DNA from: Oscillospiraceae bacterium
GTDB taxonomy: Bacteria; Bacillota; Clostridia; Oscillospirales; CAG-272
Assembly (NCBI GenBank): GCA_015064255.1
Contig: SVSP01000023.1
Coordinates: 1 to 42,660, forward strand
Length of the DNA: 42,660 nt
Reading direction: 5' to 3'
Positions 17,051-24,384 of this stretch are shown here, piece by piece (within the stretch, counting starts at the first letter, position 1; every line of letters starts with the position of its first letter). Below the pieces are notes generated by a model. That model had not been told where the DNA came from, made no database searches, and was given only the letters and a program-made list of their open reading frames with translations. The position numbers and the translations under genes were made by a program.

Positions 17051-18139
17051 ATGACAAATGCAGCATTTGAAAACGTTATAACTAACGAAGAAGAGCAGGA
17101 AATTGATTTTTCCATCAAAATTAAGGTTCTCGGTGTAGGCGGCGGCGGAAATAACGCTGTTAACAGAATGATAGAAGGCGGCGTTAAGAACGTTGAATTT
17201 ATCGCTATTAACTCGGATAAAGTTGCACTCCAGAGATCGAAGGCACCCGTTAAGGTAGCTATCGGCGAAAAGCTCACAAAGGGACAGGGCGCAGGCGGAA
17301 ATCCTGAGGTTGGATGCAGAGCAGCCGAAGAAAATTCTGAAGATATCGCAGCGTGCCTCAAGGGCGCTGATATGGTATTTATTACCGCAGGTATGGGCGG
17401 CGGAACCGGTACAGGTGCAGCTCCCGTTATCGCAAGACTCGCACGTGAAATGGGCATACTTACAGTAGCAGTAGTTACAAAGCCTTTCGCATTCGAGCAG
17501 AAGAGAAGAATGACACACGCAGAAGCAGGTATCCTTAAGCTCAGCGAAAACGTTGACTCGCTTCTCGTAATCCCCAATGAAAGACTTAAGCAGCTTTCTC
17601 AGAATAAGATCACATTCCTCAACGCATTTGCAGAAGCAGATAACGTGCTCAGACACGGCGTTCAGAGTATTTCCGATCTTATCACAGAATTCGGTGTAAT
17701 TAACCTTGACTTCGCTGACGTAACAACGGTTATGAAGGATGCAGGCTTCGCTCATATGGGTGTTGGTGCTTCCAGCGGTAAGGACAAGGCAGAAGAAGCA
17801 GCAAAGCTTGCTATCTCCAGCCCGCTTCTCGAAACATCTATTTCGGGTGCACACGGAATTCTCGTCAATATCACAGCATCGCCCGATATCGGTCTCGACG
17901 AAATGGATATTGCAACCAATATGATCACACAGGAAGCTCATCCCGATGCAACAATTATCTGGGGTGCTACCATTGATGAAACTCTCAACGATGAAATGCG
18001 TATCACAGTTATCGCAGCAGGCTTCAATAAGGAAAATAAGCCCGCAGAAGATGCTGAAGCAGCAGCTCCCGCAGCAAAGGCTGAAGGCGGAGAAGAAGAT
18101 TTCGGCGTTCTCGTTGACCTCTTCACAAAGAAGAAGTAA
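17051..18139 (+). CDS. ftsZ: Cell division GTPase FtsZ
   Basis: Tubulin-like GTPase forming the Z ring. 362 residues from ATG 17051 with GGGAGGA 8-14 bases upstream. The nucleotide site is intact: [13 protein letters not shown] near the start, the tubulin signature GGGTGTG at 116-122, and the synergy loop region with NLDFADV. The GTPase and C-terminal domains end near residue 320, followed by a short Ala/Glu-rich linker and [13 protein letters not shown]. That tail differs from the usual (D/E)IPxFLR-type C-terminal peptide that binds FtsA, SepF and ZapA-type partners. Codon use is strongly optimised (ATC, CTC, AAG) compared with the upstream genes. No ftsA is adjacent. A terminator follows at 18152-18184. 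Confidence 0.98.
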   Translation: MTNAAFENVITNEEEQEIDFSIKIKVLGVGGGGNNAVNRMIEGGVKNVEFIAINSDKVALQRSKAPVKVAIGEKLTKGQGAGGNPEVGCRAAEENSEDIAACLKGADMVFITAGMGGGTGTGAAPVIARLAREMGILTVAVVTKPFAFEQKRRMTHAEAGILKLSENVDSLLVIPNERLKQLSQNKITFLNAFAEADNVLRHGVQSISDLITEFGVINLDFADVTTVMKDAGFAHMGVGASSGKDKAEEAAKLAISSPLLETSISGAHGILVNITASPDIGLDEMDIATNMITQEAHPDATIIWGATIDETLNDEMRITVIAAGFNKENKPAEDAEAAAPAAKAEGGEEDFGVLVDLFTKKK

Positions 18140-18151
18140 TTTAGACTACAT

Positions 18152-18185
18152 AAAAGCAGGTATCGTAAAGATGCCTGCTTTTTTG
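18152..18185 (+). terminator. Terminator of ftsZ
   Basis: AAAAGCAGGTATC pairs with GATGCCTGCTTTT (one G-T pair) around GTAAA, followed by more T. This is the end of the dcw cluster. Confidence 0.9.
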
Positions 18186-18201
18186 ATTTGAATATAAAAT
18201 T

Positions 18202-18232
18202 TCGCGGCAGACTTTTAAAAAGGTCTGCCGCG
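18202..18232 (-). terminator. Terminator of the Asp-box lipoprotein gene
   Basis: TCGCGGCAGAC (18202-18212) pairs with GTCTGCCGCGA (18222-18232). On the minus strand an AATTTTAT tract follows. Together with 18152-18185 it insulates the convergent transcripts. Confidence 0.8.
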
Positions 18233-18246
18233 ATTGGTTGACTCAA

Positions 18247-19917
18247 TTAATTTGTTTTGTCTGTCTGATACGATGCATATCCGTCAAGCTTTATCTTTGC
18301 GAACTTAAGGCACATATATTTGTAATTTTGACTTTCGTGACCGGGGAATACGTCATTTATGTAGAAAATAGTTCCGTCCGAAGCTGCAAAGAATCCGAAG
18401 CTGTAAGCGTAGTTGCAACCGGGATCGATCTTGTCCTTGTAGTCATAGGGAAGAGGATTTTCAATAGACTGCCACGTTTCGCCAAGGTCGAAGCTGAGGA
18501 AAAGCTTTGATCCGGCAACACCGGAAAGGTCGCCGTGACGTCCTGCTGCAATTACAGTACCGTAAGGACCGCCTGCGGGCGTCCATTCGCAGTAAGGCGT
18601 ACAGCCGGTAAAGTCACCGGAGCTTGTAGTGATCTTCTTGCCGAGCGATTCGTAGTCTTTCCACTCGGTAAGACTCTTGGACACCTTGTAATATACAGGT
18701 CCCATCTGCTGTCCGATCATTTCATAAACTATAAGATATCCGTGATCGCCCATTTTTGCAACAGATACCATTCCGGGACGGAGTGATTTGTCATAAGGAG
18801 CAACGCAGTATTTTTCTTCGCCCCAATTTACGCCGTCCTTGGAAACGCGAAGTACAAGACGCTGACCGTTTTCCTTGGTTGTTTCCATTTCATCGGAGTA
18901 GAAGCATACAAGAGATCCGTCTTCATCGCAAATGAGGAAGGGCTCCCATACACCGCCGTTGGTCGGGTTTCCGCCTGTGTCAACTACACAGTATTCTTCC
19001 CAAGTTTCACCGAGGTCGTAGCTTCTCCAAATGCACATCTTGGATATGTTTTTCTCTTCATTGTGAGAGCAGCCTGAGAGAAGAAGTGTACCCTTTGGCA
19101 TTTCGCCTACCTGACAGGGAAGCTCGTAAAGGTGAGGCTGCCAGTTTCCTGTAACGTTAGGGTCAAGCTGTTCTTCAACTGTGTTAATGAGTTTCCAAGT
19201 AACACCGCCGTCATCACTTCTGTAAAGAGGAAAACTTGAGCCTGCCCACTGGCTTGTAGCAAAGAGAATTCCGTTGTTTTCGCCGTTGTGCTTAAGCTCG
19301 ATAACTCTTCCGTACGTTGACCATCTTAAAAGGTTCTTTTCTACAACAGACGTAACGGGAATTTCAACGGTAGTAAGTGAGGATAGGATAGTGATTTCGC
19401 TGTTATAGCTTTCGATCTTTACAAATTCGCCGGTAATGGCAAAAGTGTTGTCACTTGCAGAATTTGAAACGTAGTTAACGATAAAGTATTTAAGCGCGTG
19501 CATAGTTGCCTTGTCGTCATTACCGAGAATAATTATCTTGTTACCTACAAAACGGATAATAAAATTATCACCTTCAGCCTCGTCGAGAAGTGCTTTGGCA
19601 TCATTTGTTGCAGTTCTGTTAGTGGAGCCTACGAGTATCTCTGCCTTGCTTTCATCAACAGTCTGATCACGGCGAACGTAATCTGTTTCAACGGTAAGCT
19701 CTGCACCGGTAAAACTCTTTATAGCCTGCTTAAAGGTTTTGGTTGCGTTTGTTATGTCCTTGGAAGAAGTATCGGAACGGATAATAGTGTATTCCGAAAT
19801 GTTAAGCCCGATATCTGCGGGAATTTTTTCTTCCTCTTTTTTCTGGCAGGATGCAAAAATAAGAAGACTTAATAATGCACAAATTACTGCCAAAAACAGC
19901 GATATGAATTTTCTCAT
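18247..19917 (-). CDS. Lipoprotein with Asp-box beta-propeller (sialidase superfamily, GH93-like)
   Basis: 556 residues, probably a surface-anchored glycan-active or glycan-binding protein. A signal peptide ends in IFASC, lipidated at Cys24. Residues about 35-170 form a domain resembling the alpha/beta domain that precedes catalytic domains of GH20/GH67-type enzymes (IIRSDTSSKD, EILVGSTNR, NKIIILGNDDKATMHALKYF). The rest is a propeller with four Asp-box motifs: SDDGGVTW 234-241, SYDLGETW 299-306, SKDGVNW 359-365 and SFDLGETW 475-482. GVWEPFLICDEDGSLVCFYS and RPGMVSVAKM followed by VYEMI resemble, from memory, exo-arabinanase-type GH93 propellers; Glu325 and Glu399 are candidate catalytic residues. 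I see no sialidase FRIP motif, so a plain sialidase is less likely. It has its own promoter and a close paralogue directly upstream. Confidence 0.8.
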   Translation of the reverse strand: MRKFISLFLAVICALLSLLIFASCQKKEEEKIPADIGLNISEYTIIRSDTSSKDITNATKTFKQAIKSFTGAELTVETDYVRRDQTVDESKAEILVGSTNRTATNDAKALLDEAEGDNFIIRFVGNKIIILGNDDKATMHALKYFIVNYVSNSASDNTFAITGEFVKIESYNSEITILSSLTTVEIPVTSVVEKNLLRWSTYGRVIELKHNGENNGILFATSQWAGSSFPLYRSDDGGVTWKLINTVEEQLDPNVTGNWQPHLYELPCQVGEMPKGTLLLSGCSHNEEKNISKMCIWRSYDLGETWEEYCVVDTGGNPTNGGVWEPFLICDEDGSLVCFYSDEMETTKENGQRLVLRVSKDGVNWGEEKYCVAPYDKSLRPGMVSVAKMGDHGYLIVYEMIGQQMGPVYYKVSKSLTEWKDYESLGKKITTSSGDFTGCTPYCEWTPAGGPYGTVIAAGRHGDLSGVAGSKLFLSFDLGETWQSIENPLPYDYKDKIDPGCNYAYSFGFFAASDGTIFYINDVFPGHESQNYKYMCLKFAKIKLDGYASYQTDKTN

Positions 19918-19949
19918 ATAAATTATATCCTTTCATAAATATTAAACGT

Positions 19950-19978
19950 ATTTTATCACAAAATTACGGTAAAGTCAA
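19950..19978 (-). promoter_or_regulatory. Promoter of the Asp-box lipoprotein gene
   Basis: Minus strand TTGACT (19978-19973), 17 bp, TAAAAT (19955-19950), about 33 bases before the start codon. It closely resembles the paralogue's promoter at 21584-21612. Confidence 0.8.
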
Positions 19979-20001
19979 TAATAATTTGTGATTTATAAAG
20001 A

Positions 20002-21549
20002 TCAATCTTTATTACTTTCGTATGAAGCATATCCGTCAAGCGTTATTTTGGCAAGCTTCAAAGCGGAACATTTGTATTTCATTTCTTCGTCATCGGGGAA
20101 AACGTTGTTTATGTAATAAACAGAGCCGTCGGAAGCGGTAAAGAATCCGAAGCTGTAAGCATAGTTTGCGCCCGATCTTTGCATATAGTCAAATTCAAGA
20201 GGCGATTTTATAGTGCTCCATGTCTTACCGAGGTCAAAGCTGAGGAAAAGATCGGACGATTTTCCTATATCTTCGCTGCCGAAGCGTCCCGCGGCAATTA
20301 CCGTACCGTATTTTCCGCCGAGAGGTGTCCATTCACAGTAAGGCGTACAGCCGGTAAAGTCACCGTCCTCGGTAGTCAGTCTTGTTCCGAGCGATACGGC
20401 ATCTTCCCACTCGGTAAGGCTCTTTGATATCTTGTAATATACGGGACCGCGTTTCTGTCCTATCATTTCGTAAACTATGAGATACCCGTAGTTGCCCATC
20501 TTTGCAACGGAAACCATTCCGGGTCGCAAAGCTCTTTCTTCGGGCATAGCGCAGTATTTTTCTTCTCCCCAGTTTTCGCCGTCACTCGAAACTCTGAGAA
20601 CAAGACGCTGACCGTGAACGTCGGTCACTTCCATTTCGTCAGAGTAGAAGCATACGAGTGAGCCGTCTTCGTCACAAATAAGGAATGGCTCCCAAACTCC
20701 GCCGTTTTTCGGATTGCCGCCGACGTCAACAACAGAATATTCTTCCCAGGTTTTGCCGAGATCATAGCTTCTCCAAATGCACATTTTGGAAACGTCATTT
20801 TCTTCGTTGTGAGAACAGCCGGAGAGAAGAAGTGTACCCACGGGCATTTCGCCTACACGGCAGGGAAGCTCGTATATGTGAGGCTGCCAATTTCCTTTGA
20901 GATTTTCGTCAAGCTGTTCTTCGGCAGTCGATATAAGCTCCCAAGTTTTTCCGCCGTCGGCACTTTTGTAAACGGGGAAGCACCTTCCCGACCACTGACT
21001 TGTTGCAAAAAGGAGTCCGTTGTTTTCTCCGTTGTGCATAAGCTCAACTATTCTTCCGTACGTCGGCCATTTTTTCGGTTCGCTTTCAATTGTTGAAATA
21101 AGCGGAACTTTTACCGTAACGAGTGCGGGAAGTATCGTGGTATCTGTATCGTATTTTTCGGTTTTCGTAAAATCTCCCTGAATTTCGTCTGCGGCTACTT
21201 TAGAAGAAATATAATTTTCAATAAAAAACTTGAGCGCGTGCATAGTCGCCGTGTCGTCCTTGCCGAGTATGGCGATCTTGTTCCCGACCGAGCTTATAAT
21301 AAAAGTATTGTCACATTCTTCTTTCTCAAGAATTGTAAGCGCATCTTTTGAAGCGCATCTGTTCGTCTTGCCGACGAGTATCTCACTGTAGGCAGATCTA
21401 TCGTCAAGAGTATCGGCAGATGTTGCAAGCTCTGCATCTGTGAATTCTTTAATGGCAGATTTAAGTGTTTCCACCGATTTCACAATGTCTTTTGAAGCGT
21501 TTTCAGAAAATATAATTCTGTATTTTTCGATATTTGGTAAATAACTCAT
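20002..21549 (-). CDS. Asp-box beta-propeller protein without export signal (paralogue)
   Basis: 515 residues. It aligns over its whole length with the mature part of the lipoprotein encoded just downstream, with the same N-terminal alpha/beta domain (RIIFSENASKDIVKSVETLK, SEILVGKTNR, DDTATMHALKFF) and the same Asp boxes (SADGGKTW, SYDLGKTW, SSDGENW, SFDLGKTW). In the central segment roughly four of five residues are identical by eye. The N-terminus is MSYLPNIEKYR with no signal peptide or lipobox. ATG 21549 has AAAGGAAG 9 bases upstream and a promoter close by, so a longer secreted form is not hidden upstream. It therefore looks cytoplasmic, which is odd for an extracellular-type propeller. 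The candidate catalytic Glu pair (VWEPF and VYEMI) is kept. It is a tandem duplicate, monocistronic by its own promoter. Confidence 0.8.
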   Translation of the reverse strand: MSYLPNIEKYRIIFSENASKDIVKSVETLKSAIKEFTDAELATSADTLDDRSAYSEILVGKTNRCASKDALTILEKEECDNTFIISSVGNKIAILGKDDTATMHALKFFIENYISSKVAADEIQGDFTKTEKYDTDTTILPALVTVKVPLISTIESEPKKWPTYGRIVELMHNGENNGLLFATSQWSGRCFPVYKSADGGKTWELISTAEEQLDENLKGNWQPHIYELPCRVGEMPVGTLLLSGCSHNEENDVSKMCIWRSYDLGKTWEEYSVVDVGGNPKNGGVWEPFLICDEDGSLVCFYSDEMEVTDVHGQRLVLRVSSDGENWGEEKYCAMPEERALRPGMVSVAKMGNYGYLIVYEMIGQKRGPVYYKISKSLTEWEDAVSLGTRLTTEDGDFTGCTPYCEWTPLGGKYGTVIAAGRFGSEDIGKSSDLFLSFDLGKTWSTIKSPLEFDYMQRSGANYAYSFGFFTASDGSVYYINNVFPDDEEMKYKCSALKLAKITLDGYASYESNKD

Positions 21550-21583
21550 TGAAATTACTTCCTTTCGCGATAATTACAAGTGT

Positions 21584-21612
21584 ATTTTACCATAATGTTA
21601 TCGCTAAATCAA
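21584..21612 (-). promoter_or_regulatory. Promoter of the non-exported Asp-box paralogue
   Basis: Minus strand TTGATT (21612-21607), 17 bp, TAAAAT (21589-21584), about 35 bases before the start. The sequence GGTAAAATAC around the -10 echoes the downstream copy. The -35 touches the end of sigG. Confidence 0.75.
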
Positions 21613-21615
21613 TAA

Positions 21616-22410
21616 TCAAAGCTGTTTTTTTATCCTTTCAAGCGCACTTTTTTCAAGGCGAGAAACCTGTGCCTGTGAAATTCCGATCTCGTCGGCAATT
21701 TCCATTTGCGTTTTTCCGTTGAAAAAACGCTTGTCAATTATCATACGCTCGCGCTCGTTTAATTTTTTCAGAGCATCTCTGAGAGCTATGTCCTCGAGCC
21801 AGACCTCGTCGGTGTTTTCGTTGTCGCTTATCTGATCCATAACGTATATCACATCAGAGGATCCTCCGTCGGAATATACGGGATCAAAAAGAGAAATAGG
21901 CTCAACAATAGCTTCAAGCGCGGCAATAACCTCTGCATGGGAGTGTGTTTCGCCGTTTTTCTTCATAAGCGAATATATTTCGTCGATAGATGGCTCTTTT
22001 GCCATCTCTTTTGATAATTCCTCTCTTGCCGTAAGCGCGCGGTATGCAAGATCGCGTATTGAACGACTCACGCGGATCGAGTTGTTGTCGCGCAGGTATC
22101 TTCTTATCTCGCCTATTATCATCGGTACGGCGTACGTGCTGAATTTCAGATTAAGCTCGGTGTTGAAGTTATCGACTGCCTTTATAAGTCCGACACAGCC
22201 TATCTGAAAAAGGTCGTCGGGATTTTCTCCGCGGCTGCTGAATCTTTGTACAATACTCAGAACAAGCTTTAAATTTCCGTCTATAAGACACTTTCGAGCT
22301 TCCTCGTCGCCTTCTTTTGTGCGCCTGAGAAGCTCGTCCTTTTCCTCGTCCGTGAGTACTTTAAGTTTAGAGGTATTGATTCCGCAAATTTCTACTTTTC
22401 CGATATACAT
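21616..22410 (-). CDS. sigG: RNA polymerase sigma-G factor (late forespore)
   Basis: Directs late forespore transcription during endospore formation. 264 residues, standard for SigG. The N-terminal signature KVEICGINTSKL is specific for SigG among SigF/B/G relatives. Region 2 reads NLKLVLSIVQRFSSRGENPD, DLFQIGCVGLIKAVDNF and STYAVPMIIGEIRRYLRDN; region 4 has RMIIDKRFFNGKTQMEIADE and SQAQVSRLEKSALERIKKQL. ATG 22410 is preceded by AAAGGAAG. A SigF-type promoter lies upstream, as expected because sigG is a SigF target in Bacillus. In Bacillus ftsZ is followed shortly by spoIIGA-sigE-sigG; here only sigG is present and two propeller genes lie between it and ftsZ. Confidence 0.97.
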   Translation of the reverse strand: MYIGKVEICGINTSKLKVLTDEEKDELLRRTKEGDEEARKCLIDGNLKLVLSIVQRFSSRGENPDDLFQIGCVGLIKAVDNFNTELNLKFSTYAVPMIIGEIRRYLRDNNSIRVSRSIRDLAYRALTAREELSKEMAKEPSIDEIYSLMKKNGETHSHAEVIAALEAIVEPISLFDPVYSDGGSSDVIYVMDQISDNENTDEVWLEDIALRDALKKLNERERMIIDKRFFNGKTQMEIADEIGISQAQVSRLEKSALERIKKQL

Positions 22411-22443
22411 TTTATCGCTTCCTTTGTTTTAGTTGACACTATA

Positions 22444-22472
22444 ATTATTGCCGATGCGGTAAAAATTGATAC
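22444..22472 (-). promoter_or_regulatory. SigF-type promoter of sigG
   Basis: Minus strand GTATC (22472-22468), 15 bp, GGCAATAAT (22452-22444). This fits the forespore SigF pattern GyATA-N15-GGnnAnAnT at nearly all positions and lies about 34 bases before the sigG start. Confidence 0.7.
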
Positions 22473-22522
22473 ATAAAACAAAGGGTGGTAATTTTTTGAA
22501 AAAATAACTTTAGCGGTATATG

Positions 22523-22551
22523 TTGAATTAAATAAAAAAATATGTTATTAT
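22523..22551 (+). promoter_or_regulatory. Promoter of the extended ECF sigma factor
   Basis: TTGAAT (22523-22528), 17 bp, TATTAT (22546-22551). It lies about 90 bases before the start codon, divergent from the sigG promoter. Confidence 0.55.
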
Positions 22552-22600
22552 AAAAATAAGAAAACATCAAACCCGACGTAGATTTTTGCGACTTTATAGG

Positions 22601-22612
22601 TGAAAGCTTTCA
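22601..22612. promoter_or_regulatory. Perfect 12-bp palindrome in the sigma factor leader
   Basis: TGAAAGCTTTCA lies between the promoter and the ribosome binding site of the gene at 22640. It could be an operator or an RNA stem. The evidence is symmetry only. Confidence 0.35.
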
Positions 22613-22639
22613 AAAACACAAAAGAAGGAAAATAAGCAA

Positions 22640-24271
22640 ATGCCAAATGAGGAAATAACGAATTATATCGACTTTTTACTTTCTGCGGCTATGAGAAAGT
22701 GCGATGACCTTGCAAATGCACAGGATCTTGTGCAGGAAACTGTGCTTGCGGCACTATGTTACGTTCAAAAGGGCGGAACTATGGAAAATACCAAAGCGTG
22801 GCTTATCTCTGTAATGAACCGCAAATATTACGATATTCTGCGCAGAAAATATCAGATTCCAAGCGTTACTATCGGCGAAGGCTTCGATATTCCCGACGAA
22901 TACGATATCTCTGACGGTATTATAAAAGAAGAGCAGGCAGAGCTTGTACGCCGTGAGGTCGCATTTCTTGCAGAATCTTACAGAAAAATAATAGTAAAAC
23001 ATTATTTTCACAATATGAGTATAAAAGAAATCGCAAAGGAACTCTCTTTGCCCGAAGGAACTGTAAAAAGCCGCCTTGATTTTGGCAGAAAGCAAGTAAA
23101 GAAAGGGTTTGAAAATATGGAAAAATATCGTGAAAACAGCTATATGCCTCAGCATCTCGCTCTGCGTAACAGCGGCAGATTCGGTATAAACGGTGAGCCT
23201 ATGTCACTTACGGAGGATGACACTCTCGCACAAAATCTTTTGATCCTTGCATACGAAAAGCCCATAAGCATAAGTGATCTTTCAAAGGCTATCGGTGTTG
23301 CAAGCGCGTATGTAGAGCCGATAATAAATAAACTCGTTGACGGCGAGCTTATGAAACGTATGGGTGATGGGAAGGTATATACCGATTTTATCATCTATCA
23401 CGCAAGCGACTACGTAAAGTACGTTAAGGAAGCAGAAGCTTTTGCCGAAAAACATATCGAAGCATTTACTTCGCCTCTGAAAGAAGCAATAAATGAGCTG
23501 AAGGCAGCCGGATTTTACAGCAGACGCCTCGAACGCTTTATGATGATACAAATTGCGCAGGACGGACTTTATAACAGTATGGAATCGGTAAGGGAAAAGC
23601 CGCAAATTTTCCCCGACCGTCCAAACGGCGGAAAATGGATAGCTTTTGCTACGATTTGGCCCGAAAATTATCAGATTCCCGAAGACAAACGCGGGAAAGA
23701 GGAGTATGCACTTTCGGGAAGAAGATGTGAACGTATAGATAATTATCTCGATGCAAAGAATTTAAGACTGTATAATTTTGAAACCTCGCTTGATCCGATC
23801 GCTTGGAGAAAGCACGACGGATACGGATTTAATTTTTTCGCAGACGTCGAAGTAAATATGCTCAAATTATTCTATCTCCTTAAAAAGAATATAAAACCCG
23901 AAGACGTTGACCTTGATACAAGAATGATAAAAGCGATCCCTCTCCTTGAAGAAAGGGGCTATATAACGACCCAAAACGGCACTCCCGAGGTGCTGATACC
24001 CGTTCTTACACACGCGCAGGAAAAGATCTTTTTCGAAATATGTCAAAAGGCTCAAAAGGTGTTTGGAGATAATATCAGAGAATGTCTTTCTGAGTGGTGT
24101 AGAACGCACAAAAAAGAAATACCGCCTCACCTTACGAGCGTGCCCGACCAGAAGCGCACGATGCCGTATGAGCCAAGTACGATGATGTTCGTTTACGAAG
24201 CGATAAAATGCGGCGTACATCCGCGCGACCTTGGATATGTCTGCCCCGAAACAATCGCGGTTTTCGACTGA
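22640..24271 (+). CDS. ECF-like sigma-70 factor with a 370-residue C-terminal extension
   Basis: 543 residues. The first about 165 are a sigma-70 module: region 2 with ANAQDLVQETVLAALCYVQK and TKAWLISVMNRKYYDILRRK, and region 4 with RKIIVKHYFHNMSIKEIAKE and LSLPEGTVKSRLDFGRKQVK. Unlike most ECF factors (about 180 residues) it continues for about 370 residues. Near 190-260 is a winged-helix-like part (LTEDDTLAQNLLILAYEKPI, SISDLSKAIGVASAYVEPII), followed by a mixed alpha/beta region of unknown fold with RRLERFMMIQ and PNGGKWIAFATIWPEN. No anti-sigma gene is adjacent, so the extension may do the sensing, as proposed for other ECF groups with C-terminal domains. ATG 22640 has GAAGGAAA upstream. 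It diverges from sigG and ends at a strong terminator. Regulon and signal are unknown. Confidence 0.8.
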   Translation: MPNEEITNYIDFLLSAAMRKCDDLANAQDLVQETVLAALCYVQKGGTMENTKAWLISVMNRKYYDILRRKYQIPSVTIGEGFDIPDEYDISDGIIKEEQAELVRREVAFLAESYRKIIVKHYFHNMSIKEIAKELSLPEGTVKSRLDFGRKQVKKGFENMEKYRENSYMPQHLALRNSGRFGINGEPMSLTEDDTLAQNLLILAYEKPISISDLSKAIGVASAYVEPIINKLVDGELMKRMGDGKVYTDFIIYHASDYVKYVKEAEAFAEKHIEAFTSPLKEAINELKAAGFYSRRLERFMMIQIAQDGLYNSMESVREKPQIFPDRPNGGKWIAFATIWPENYQIPEDKRGKEEYALSGRRCERIDNYLDAKNLRLYNFETSLDPIAWRKHDGYGFNFFADVEVNMLKLFYLLKKNIKPEDVDLDTRMIKAIPLLEERGYITTQNGTPEVLIPVLTHAQEKIFFEICQKAQKVFGDNIRECLSEWCRTHKKEIPPHLTSVPDQKRTMPYEPSTMMFVYEAIKCGVHPRDLGYVCPETIAVFD

Positions 24272-24276
24272 TAAAA

Positions 24277-24320
24277 ATATACACCTCAAAGCCCAAGCCG
24301 AGAGGTGTATATCTTTTTTT
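24277..24320 (+). terminator. Terminator of the extended sigma factor gene
   Basis: ATATACACCTC (24277-24287) pairs perfectly with GAGGTGTATAT (24302-24312), followed by CTTTTTTT. Confidence 0.92.
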
Positions 24321-24322
24321 CA

Positions 24323-24376
24323 GTAAAGTTTTTGAAAAGAGTTTGAGAGAAACTTTTTTCAAAAAGTTTCTCTCAA
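24323..24376 (-). terminator. Repeat-like hairpin, terminator of the DUF1015 gene
   Basis: TTGAGAGAAACTTTTT (24343-24358) and AAAAAGTTTCTCTCAA (24361-24376) form a long stem. AAAGTTTTTGAAAA before it can pair alternatively with TTTTCAAAAAGTTT (one mismatch). The layout resembles short interspersed repeats I associate with Ruminococcaceae that double as terminators. Confidence 0.65.
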
Positions 24377-24384
24377 GAATAAAT

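Noticed and set aside
18247..21549. True sialidases (GH33)
   Set aside because: Asp boxes are present but no FRIP motif or Arg triad could be made out, and the WEPF and RPGM blocks fit another propeller family better.
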